NCBI GenBank assembly: GCA_012965065.1
Contig: DTSX01000085.1
Span: forward strand, 1-7,730
Source of the DNA: Gammaproteobacteria bacterium
Lineage (GTDB): Bacteria; Pseudomonadota; Gammaproteobacteria; Steroidobacterales; UBA11654
DNA length: 7,730 nt
Direction: 5' to 3'
Shown here: one piece after another, positions 1 through 5,453 of the stretch
Position numbering within the stretch: the stretch's first letter is position 1
Layout: the number at the start of each line of letters is the position of its first letter
Translations under genes and position numbers: made by a program
The notes under the pieces: generated by a model
Seen by the model: only the letters and a program-made list of their open reading frames with translations
Databases searched by the model: none
What the model was told of the DNA's origin: nothing

Positions 1-952
1 TTTCTTTTATGAATGAATGGCCCGCTTTTGACTGGATAGGATGGCCGCCATAATTTTGAACCTCTTCTCTGGTGTTCCAAATCAATCTAGGATCGTGGAT
101 AATATTTGATCCTTTTTCCTGTTCCAGTAATACCTTAGAAATCATACCGATAAGGTAATAGTTATCAATGAACTGGCCATTTTCATCAAAGAAGAAGCAT
201 CGATCAAAGTCACCATCCCAAGCAATACCAAGATCAGCACCGACTTCCACTACCGCATCTGATGTAACGGTTCGATTCTCTGTGAGTAAAGGGTTTGGGA
301 TTCCATTGGGAAAAGTTCCATCTGGTTCATGGTTCAATTTAACAAATTCAAAGGGCAACAATTCCTCAATTAAATCAACTGCTGGGCCGGCACAACCGTT
401 GCCTGCGTTAACCACTACTTTCAAGGGTCGTAATTGTTCGACATCAACAAAACTAAGTATTTTCTTGATGTAGTCTGGTCTGATGTTTTTTTGTGTTACT
501 GAGGGACTATCATCAGACAATTTTATAGTTGATTTTTGCGCCAATATTTTTATCTCTTGCAATCCAGAATCCATGCTAATTGGTCTCGCTTCATGGCCTA
601 CAATTTTCATGCCATTGTAATCTGCCGGGTTGTGACTTGCAGTCACCATGATGCCACCGTCTGATCCGATAAAATTGGTGGCAAAATAAACTTCTTCGGT
701 CCCACATAAGCCAATATTAACGACTTCGGCCCCTCCTTGACTGATGCCATGAGATAGGGATTCAACAAGCTCTGTGGATGAGTGCCTAACGTCATAGCCA
801 ATCACTATGGTGGAGGCTTGGAGATACTCAGTAACTGCAAGACCAATTAGAAATGCAATGGATTCATTCAGCTCTGTAGGGATTTTGCCACGAACATCGT
901 ATGCCTTGAAACAGGTAAGTTCACTGATTTGGTCAGGGGTATGGTTTGGCAC
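1..952 (-). CDS. manB: Phosphomannomutase/phosphoglucomutase, CpsG/ManB type (3' end cut off by window edge)
   Basis: This is an alpha-D-phosphohexomutase that interconverts mannose-6-phosphate and mannose-1-phosphate in the cytoplasm, feeding GDP-mannose for surface polysaccharides. The reading frame stays open to base 1, giving 317 residues of about 455 usual for the family, so the C-terminal phosphate-binding domain lies outside the window. Visible marks are the family N-terminus LTCFKAYDVRGK (12-23), the phosphoserine loop TASHNP with active serine S106, the metal loop DGDFDR (D246, D248, D250) and SKAGHSFIK (308-316). It is strikingly similar to E. coli CpsG as I recall it, for example PNGIPNPLL and IIHDPRL. 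The start chosen is GTG at 952. An in-frame TAA lies only two codons further upstream, and no other start codon precedes the conserved LTCFKAYD. AGAGAG about 12 bases upstream is a possible weak ribosome site. The TAA belongs to the cupin gene, so the two genes share a frame and are surely cotranscribed. A phosphoglucomutase or dual activity cannot be excluded. Confidence 0.93.
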   Translation of the reverse strand, partial: MPNHTPDQISELTCFKAYDVRGKIPTELNESIAFLIGLAVTEYLQASTIVIGYDVRHSSTELVESLSHGISQGGAEVVNIGLCGTEEVYFATNFIGSDGGIMVTASHNPADYNGMKIVGHEARPISMDSGLQEIKILAQKSTIKLSDDSPSVTQKNIRPDYIKKILSFVDVEQLRPLKVVVNAGNGCAGPAVDLIEELLPFEFVKLNHEPDGTFPNGIPNPLLTENRTVTSDAVVEVGADLGIAWDGDFDRCFFFDENGQFIDNYYLIGMISKVLLEQEKGSNIIHDPRLIWNTREEVQNYGGHPIQSKAGHSFIKE

Positions 953-958
953 TATGGG

Positions 959-1282
959 TTAATGCTCTCTTTTCCCATCAAAAACACAAACAAACTCTAA
1001 AATTTCTTGACCGCTGTTGTGCACTCGATGAAATTCTCCGTCTTCAATCAGTACAACATCCCCAGCCTTGACCGCAAGGGTCCTTGCATCTATTTCCATT
1101 GAACCTGAACCCTGCATAAAAATATAAACCTCTTCCTGACCAGGATGCTTGTGACCTGTGGTGCTGTGACTGGGATTTAGATAGGTGGTACTTGCAACCA
1201 AGTTGTTAAGTGTGCTGTTGTCTGTAACAACATAACGCTCATCCTGTTTAACAATATTCCAACCTTTGTTCTTCTCTTGCAT
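959..1282 (-). CDS. Small single-domain cupin protein
   Basis: This is a 107-residue one-domain cupin, a beta-barrel that usually binds one metal ion; substrate and reaction are unknown. Cupin motif 1 is clear: GHKHPGQEEVYIFMQGSG (43-60), with expected ligands H44, H46 and E51 and the closing G58. Motif 2 is GDVVLIEDGEFHRVHN (74-89). It gives the fourth ligand H85 and the conserved N89, but the usual PxG turn reads EDG. All four metal ligands are therefore present and a metal-bound fold is likely. There is no signal peptide, so it should be cytosolic. The start is supported by AAAGG, 7-8 bases before the ATG and overlapping the stop of the upstream transporter gene. manB follows after 6 bases in the same frame. 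Bacterial type II mannose-6-phosphate isomerases are cupins too, so a link to mannose phosphate metabolism is conceivable. However, this protein resembles generic small cupins, and that link is inference from position only. Confidence 0.87.
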   Translation of the reverse strand: MQEKNKGWNIVKQDERYVVTDNSTLNNLVASTTYLNPSHSTTGHKHPGQEEVYIFMQGSGSMEIDARTLAVKAGDVVLIEDGEFHRVHNSGQEILEFVCVFDGKREH

Positions 1283-1291
1283 AACTAACCT

Positions 1292-2632
1292 TTATATTGG
1301 TGCACTGTAGTAGTCGAAAAATAAGTACATAATTGCGGTACATATTAGCAAAGTGAGGATCATCACTGGAAGTCCTTTCTTCGCCCATACCAGTGGGGTT
1401 ATCGCTAAATCCGGGTTGCCTTCTTTCCTTGCCAACCTTTCAGAAACAGTCACTATATAGACATTGGCAGTCGAACCAATGTGGGTACCATTGCCTCCCA
1501 TACCAACCCCCAATGCAAGACACCACCATAGGGCAGCAACATTGATACCTTGAGCTTCTATGGAAAGAATGATTGGGATCATGGCTGCTGTAAATGGAAT
1601 GTTGTCAATGGCTGCAGACATTATGGCTGCAATCCACATCAAGGCAATACAAGCTGTCAAAAAGTCTTCTTTGACAAAAGGGATGATAAATTGGCCAATA
1701 TACTGGAGAAATTCACTGTTTTCAACGCCTCCAACAATCATAAACAAAGCAATAAAAAACATCAGAAGTGGGATTTCAACTTCGTGCATTACTTCTTCGA
1801 GTTGAAGATTCTTCGCTAGCAAGCCCAAAATGATCAGACCGACTACTGCCACCATCCATGGCTCCCAATGTATTTGGTTATGGATAATGAAAAGCACTAC
1901 CATCAAAGCCAAGACCATGAGTGACTTATTCCATAAACTTTTATCTTTGTATGGGATAACATCGGTAAAGGTACCTTCTGCTTTTTTATCAAGATCAGAT
2001 TTGAATAGCAGTCTAAGCAAAAATAACGTTCCCAACCAAGCTACCAAAACAATTAGGCCCATTTTTTGCACAAATGGAGTAAAAGCAATGTTAGCAGCTG
2101 AACCGATCATCAGATTTGGAGGATCGCCAACAAGAGTGGCTACGCCTCCTGTGTCAGACAACAATGCCGCTGCCATTAAATATGGTATGGCATTGACTTT
2201 CATTTTTTGACAAATCAAAACAATTAAGGGTCCAAAGATTACAACCGTGGTGACGTTGTCTAAGAGAAGTGAAATGACCGTAACGGCTGTGCCAAGCATT
2301 GCCAGTAACAGAAATTGTCTACCCCTCGCAAATTTACCTATTCTAAAGGCTAGAACCTCAAAACCTCCTGTTTTAATCATCATGGCAACAATTGCCATCA
2401 TTGCTGCCAATAAAAACACGACGTTCCAATCCACTGCCTCGAAAGCTTTTTCAGAGCTGTAAAAACCATAAGATTGTCCAACCACTAGCATCACCAGTGC
2501 ACCAAGCATTGCAACTTTGACACGAGAAAACCCATGAATTGTTTCGGTAAAAATACCGATAAAACTCAAAGCCAGAATGATGCCAGAAACCAACATGCCT
2601 TGGTTCATTTCAATCAGGTGTGTGGGATCCAT
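1292..2632 (-). CDS. ArsB/NhaD-superfamily (ion transporter superfamily, P-protein-like) membrane transporter
   Basis: This 446-residue polytopic inner-membrane protein of the ion transporter superfamily includes ArsB arsenite pumps, NhaD Na+/H+ antiporters and the OCA2/P-protein group. The transported ion cannot be read from the sequence. About eleven hydrophobic segments are visible. The internal duplication typical of the fold is clear: repeat 1 has LLDNVTTVV (123-131) followed by GDPPNLMIGSAA (169-180), and repeat 2 has AIDNIPFTAAMIPI (341-354) followed by GGNGTHIGSTAN (379-390). These paired DN and glycine-rich loops form the substrate and ion sites in relatives. GDPPNLMIG with LLDNVTT favours the NhaD/P-protein side over true ArsB, and no arsR, arsA or arsC lies nearby. 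The ATG at 2632 has a good ribosome site, GAGG about 6 bases upstream. The 86-base gap upstream, after dnaQ, holds no convincing promoter to my eye. The cupin gene starts 9 bases downstream of the stop, so the two are cotranscribed. Confidence 0.88.
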   Translation of the reverse strand: MDPTHLIEMNQGMLVSGIILALSFIGIFTETIHGFSRVKVAMLGALVMLVVGQSYGFYSSEKAFEAVDWNVVFLLAAMMAIVAMMIKTGGFEVLAFRIGKFARGRQFLLLAMLGTAVTVISLLLDNVTTVVIFGPLIVLICQKMKVNAIPYLMAAALLSDTGGVATLVGDPPNLMIGSAANIAFTPFVQKMGLIVLVAWLGTLFLLRLLFKSDLDKKAEGTFTDVIPYKDKSLWNKSLMVLALMVVLFIIHNQIHWEPWMVAVVGLIILGLLAKNLQLEEVMHEVEIPLLMFFIALFMIVGGVENSEFLQYIGQFIIPFVKEDFLTACIALMWIAAIMSAAIDNIPFTAAMIPIILSIEAQGINVAALWWCLALGVGMGGNGTHIGSTANVYIVTVSERLARKEGNPDLAITPLVWAKKGLPVMILTLLICTAIMYLFFDYYSAPI

Positions 2633-2718
2633 AAATACCTCGGTTTGATTACAGAAACCATTCTAATACAAAAAGATTAAAGAGAAATCACATATTTTCA
2701 GAAGAAACAGATCAGTTA

Positions 2719-3408
2719 CTAATGGATGGTGACATCTGATTTTTTCTTCAATTTTTTAAAATATTCTTCGTGGTCCTTCAATTCTTCAATACTCGGTTCA
2801 ACGGTTATGATTTTTCTTGTGTTGATGTCAAAAACCGAAGTGTAACTTGTTTGATATTCACTGAATGTTTGGTCAAGGTTGAAAAACCCGGTCTGGCCAC
2901 CTGTCATTAATAAAAACACCTGTGCCAACAATTTTGCATCTATCAATGCTCCGTGAAGATCCCTGTTGGATTTGTCCACACCGTATCTGGAACAGAGTGC
3001 ATCCAGACTGTTTCGTTTTCCTGGATGAATCTTGCGGGCCATTGGCAAGGTATCTTTAATCTCACATATCTCATGCAATTCCTTGTTATGCCCTGCCAAG
3101 ACTAATTCACGATTAATAAAAGCGGTATCAAAGGGTGCATTGTGCATGACTAGGACTGCGTCTTTGATGAAGTCCAGGAATTCCTGCATTATTTCTTGAA
3201 ATTCAGGTTTATCGGCTACAAATTCATCGGTAATGCCATGAACGTGGATGGATCCGGGATCAATGTTTCGTTTTGGGTTGAGGTAGGTCTGAAAATTGTT
3301 GTCGGTGATTTTCCTATCGACAATCTCAATTGCACCGATTTCAATGATTCTATGTCCCGCCTCAGGAGACATTCCTGTTGTCTCTGTATCAAGTATTATC
3401 TGTCTCAT
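2719..3408 (-). CDS. dnaQ: DNA polymerase III epsilon subunit (3'-5' proofreading exonuclease)
   Basis: This is the proofreading exonuclease of the replicative polymerase core, which binds the alpha subunit and the sliding clamp. The DEDDh exonuclease motifs are intact. Exo I is LDTETTG with D7 and E9, Exo II is HNAPFD with D94, and Exo III is HGALIDA with H152 and D157. These correspond to D12, E14, D103, H162 and D167 of the E. coli protein. After the nuclease domain, GGQTGFF (170-176) occupies the place of the E. coli clamp-binding segment GGQTSMAF. The remaining tail, to residue 229, is the expected alpha-binding region, rich in lysine near its end. Length is close to the E. coli 243. The ATG overlaps the rnhA stop in an ATGA junction, so translation is probably coupled. 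The gene ends in TAG followed directly by TAA, a tandem stop. Related exonucleases (RNase T, DinG-type) are less likely given the clamp segment, length and rnhA neighbour. Confidence 0.96.
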   Translation of the reverse strand: MRQIILDTETTGMSPEAGHRIIEIGAIEIVDRKITDNNFQTYLNPKRNIDPGSIHVHGITDEFVADKPEFQEIMQEFLDFIKDAVLVMHNAPFDTAFINRELVLAGHNKELHEICEIKDTLPMARKIHPGKRNSLDALCSRYGVDKSNRDLHGALIDAKLLAQVFLLMTGGQTGFFNLDQTFSEYQTSYTSVFDINTRKIITVEPSIEELKDHEEYFKKLKKKSDVTIH

Positions 3409-3848
3409 CGCTTTACAATTATTTCATCAACACCTTTATTGGCCAATGCATCAGCACGTTCATTCTCCCGGTGTCCCGAGTGCCCTTTAATCCAATACCA
3501 TTCAACTTCGTGCATAGCAGCCAACTGATCAAGTTGCTTCCATAAATCAGAATTTAACACCGGTTTTTTTTTGGCATTTCTAAATCCGTTGCTTTTCCAC
3601 TTGATAATCCACTCGGTAATACCCTGCTTGACATACTTAGAGTCGGTATAAAGGTTAACTCTACACGGGCGTTTTAAGCTTTGCAGGGCTTTGATGGCTG
3701 CTAAAAGCTCCATTTGGTTGTTGGTTGTGTGTATCTCTCCCCCATACAACTCCTTGGTTGCTGACTCACTTTTTAGGATGACCCCCCAACCTCCAGGTCC
3801 TGGGTTATGCCGGCAGGCACCGTCGGTAAAAATATCAACCTCATTCAT
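3405..3848 (-). CDS. rnhA: Ribonuclease HI
   Basis: This cytoplasmic endonuclease cleaves the RNA strand of RNA-DNA hybrids, removing R-loops and helping clear Okazaki primers. All catalytic residues of the family are in place: D9 in FTDGAC, E47 in QMELLA, D69 in YTDSKY, H123 in KGHSGH and D133 in RADALA, each one position less than in E. coli (D10, E48, D70, H124, D134). The basic handle region (WKSNGFRNAKKKP, 84-96) that grips the hybrid is present, so this is the HI type and not a handle-less short form. The 147 residues compare with 155 in E. coli. The start ATG overlaps the TGA of the upstream yafS-like gene, and the stop TGA overlaps the dnaQ start, so it sits in a three-gene string with ATGA junctions at both ends. 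In E. coli, rnhA and dnaQ are divergent, so the shared orientation here is a different arrangement. Confidence 0.97.
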   Translation of the reverse strand: MNEVDIFTDGACRHNPGPGGWGVILKSESATKELYGGEIHTTNNQMELLAAIKALQSLKRPCRVNLYTDSKYVKQGITEWIIKWKSNGFRNAKKKPVLNSDLWKQLDQLAAMHEVEWYWIKGHSGHRENERADALANKGVDEIIVKR

Positions 3849-4534
3849 ACCGTTGCTCTACCCATCGAGTCGGCCAAAGAGCCGGTTTGTTTTTTGCCTT
3901 TAATAAATTGATTTTCCAAGGTCAATGGGATAATTTCTTTCCTAGCAACAATCATATAACAAGCACATAAAAATGGATTGAGTATCTTATACGTTAAAGG
4001 CAATTCATGTCTTTTTCTCAATGGTATTATCGCATGAAAATAATGGATTTTCTCCACCCTAAATCCCAGGTGAACAAGCCAGTGAGTATACTGATTTGGA
4101 GAAATTAAACGTTGAATGCCAGGTAAAAAATTTTTTCCTGAAAACAAGTGCCTGGCCCCCCATAGACTTGCTGGATTAAAACCCAGTGCAATCAGTGACC
4201 CACTTTCGTTTATTGTATTCACGCATGAGCTCAGAATCTCTAGGTGATTGTCACACTGTTCTAAGGTGTGGGGTAAGAAAACCACATCTATGGTTTGATC
4301 TTGCAACGGTAGGCGGTCTAAATCTGCTACCAAAGCTACTTCTCCGAATGAATGTGCTGTAATCAGAAAACGATTTTTAATCGGCGTGTTGTCAGTAAAA
4401 GTATTGCTGTGGCCCCAAATACCGAGTTGAAGAAAATAATTCCCAAAGCTTGAAATCGATAAGTCTGAGAAGGCTTGTTGCTCGTCTCTAATCAATCGAG
4501 AACCAATGGAGTCCAATAACCAAAGAGGTTGCAT
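3845..4534 (-). CDS. yafS: YafS-like, class I SAM-methyltransferase-fold protein
   Basis: This 229-residue protein has the methyltransferase fold of the family next to rnhA in many gammaproteobacteria (YafS in E. coli); its substrate is not established. I recognise it from aligned stretches: LPLQDQTIDVVFLPHTLEQC (75-94), which is the motif II region, then LIALGFNPASLWGAR (114-128), and a C-terminal IVARKEIIPLTL (195-206) that is nearly the same in E. coli YafS. Motif I, which normally reads GxGxG and holds the SAM ribose, is degenerate here: FLQLGIWGHS (34-43). SAM binding or catalysis is therefore uncertain. No signal peptide or clear membrane segment is evident. The start ATG has AGGG about 11 bases upstream. 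The stop overlaps the rnhA start. It is first in the yafS-rnhA-dnaQ string and divergent from fabI; gloB, which often neighbours this gene, is absent. Family assignment is confident, methyltransferase activity is inference. Confidence 0.85.
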   Translation of the reverse strand: MQPLWLLDSIGSRLIRDEQQAFSDLSISSFGNYFLQLGIWGHSNTFTDNTPIKNRFLITAHSFGEVALVADLDRLPLQDQTIDVVFLPHTLEQCDNHLEILSSCVNTINESGSLIALGFNPASLWGARHLFSGKNFLPGIQRLISPNQYTHWLVHLGFRVEKIHYFHAIIPLRKRHELPLTYKILNPFLCACYMIVARKEIIPLTLENQFIKGKKQTGSLADSMGRATV

Positions 4535-4559
4535 GCAAAATAATCCCTGTAACTTTTAC

Positions 4560-4587
4560 CTAATAGGATAGATGATTTTGATGTAAA
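4560..4587 (-). promoter_or_regulatory. Possible sigma-70 promoter for yafS-rnhA-dnaQ
   Basis: On the minus strand a -35-like TTTACA (4587-4582) is followed after 16 bases by a -10-like TATTAG (4565-4560), about 25 bases before the yafS start. The -35 matches the consensus at five of six positions and the -10 at four. This is a consensus reading only. A second pairing, TTGCAA then CAAAAT 17 bases on, is similarly plausible in the same divergent region. AT-rich hexamers (TAAAAT, TATAAC, 4584-4594) on the plus strand could serve fabI but have no good -35. Confidence 0.3.
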
Positions 4588-4621
4588 ATATAACAGGTTG
4601 CAATTCGACTGATGGGGCAGA

Positions 4622-4645
4622 ATGGAATCAAAACTTGGAGTGTAA
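4622..4645 (+). other. Seven-codon upstream reading frame in the fabI leader
   Basis: An ATG at 4622 opens a frame encoding MESKLGV that stops with TAA at 4643-4645, one base before the GTG of fabI. GGGG at 4614-4617 lies 4 bases ahead of the ATG, so initiation is possible. The ribosome site of fabI (GGAG, 4637-4640) lies inside this small frame, so translating it could couple to, or interfere with, fabI initiation. A frame this short arises easily by chance, and nothing in the peptide suggests an attenuator (no runs of one amino acid). Confidence 0.2.
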
Positions 4646-4646
4646 A

Positions 4647-5432
4647 GTGGGATTTCTTGCAGAAAAGAAAGCGTTAATTACCGGTGTAGCAAGCAACAGG
4701 TCAATCGCTTATGGCATCGCTCAGTGTATGGCTCGTGAAGGAGCCGAGCTCGCGTTTACGTATCAGAATGAAAAATTACAACCCAGAGTGGAGAAAATAG
4801 CAAAAAGCCTGGATTCTGAAATTTGTATTCAACTTGATGTTGCTGAGGATGAACAGATTGACCAAGCCTTTAGGGTGCTTAACAGTCATTGGCAGGATCT
4901 GGATATCCTAGTGCACTCAATTGCTTTTGCCCCCACTGAAGAATTCAAAGGCACTTACATTGATTCTGTTACCAGAGACGGGTTTAAATTGGCTCACGAA
5001 ATCAGTAGTTACAGTTTTGCAGCCCTTGCAAAAGCAGCCCGACCCATGCTGAATGCCAACGGGGCACTGCTGACCCTGAGTTACCTGGGCGCGGTAAAAT
5101 CAGTGCCAAATTACAACGTCATGGGACCTGCCAAGGCCAGTCTGGAAGCTAATGTTCGATTCCTAGCTGCTGATTTAGGATCGGATGCGATTCGAGTCAA
5201 CGCAATTTCTGCAGGGCCAATCAAAACACTGGCAGCTGCAGGTATAGGTGGAATCAGGGATTTATTAAAGCATGTTGAGTTGATGTCTCCATTGCAACGC
5301 AACATCACCATTGAAAACGTCGGCAATGCTGCGGCCTTTTTATGTTCTGACTTGGCTGCTGGGATTACCGGAGAAATACTCTATGTAGACGGGGGTTACC
5401 ACAATCTAGGAATGACTTTTGAAGTCGATTGA
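4647..5432 (+). CDS. fabI: Enoyl-[acyl-carrier-protein] reductase (NADH), FabI
   Basis: FabI makes the last reduction of each fatty acid elongation cycle, trans-2-enoyl-ACP to acyl-ACP with NADH, in the cytosol; it is the target of triclosan. It is a divergent short-chain dehydrogenase. Visible are the nucleotide-binding TGVASNRSIAYGIA (12-25), the SYLG tyrosine Y146, the catalytic Y156 and K163 in YNVMGPAKASLEA, the substrate-loop segment AGPIKTLAAAG, and the C-terminal GEILYVDGGYH. Numbering is from the GTG at 4647 and then matches E. coli (262 residues; 261 here). A TTG at 4635 would add four residues with no match in the family. GTG at 4647 instead aligns with the E. coli N-terminus (MGFL) and has GGAG 6 bases upstream, so I take it as the start. 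Compared with E. coli, position 93 is Ala instead of Gly and position 203 is Ile instead of Phe, both near the inhibitor site. The gene is alone on the plus strand and convergent with ppiD, 21 bases away. Confidence 0.96.
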   Translation: MGFLAEKKALITGVASNRSIAYGIAQCMAREGAELAFTYQNEKLQPRVEKIAKSLDSEICIQLDVAEDEQIDQAFRVLNSHWQDLDILVHSIAFAPTEEFKGTYIDSVTRDGFKLAHEISSYSFAALAKAARPMLNANGALLTLSYLGAVKSVPNYNVMGPAKASLEANVRFLAADLGSDAIRVNAISAGPIKTLAAAGIGGIRDLLKHVELMSPLQRNITIENVGNAAAFLCSDLAAGITGEILYVDGGYHNLGMTFEVD

Positions 5433-5453
5433 GGCCATCCCCTGGAAAAGACT

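Noticed and set aside
168..473. Plus-strand open frame of 101 codons
   Set aside because: It lies wholly opposite manB, whose conserved motifs occupy the other strand; the product is low-complexity and matches nothing I recognise.
1550..2462. Several plus-strand open frames opposite the transporter gene
   Set aside because: The minus strand here codes a complete membrane transporter with paired family motifs; the plus frames are shadows of its hydrophobic codons.
2633..2718. Promoter for the transporter gene in the gap after dnaQ (TAGAAT-like -10)
   Set aside because: No acceptable -35 lies 16-18 bases upstream; readthrough from dnaQ is equally possible.
5111..5326. Minus-strand open frame of 71 codons inside fabI
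   Set aside because: It is opposite the conserved catalytic part of FabI and has no independent support.
5433..5453. Bidirectional terminator between fabI and ppiD
   Set aside because: The 21-base gap has no stem with an adjacent U-run on either strand.
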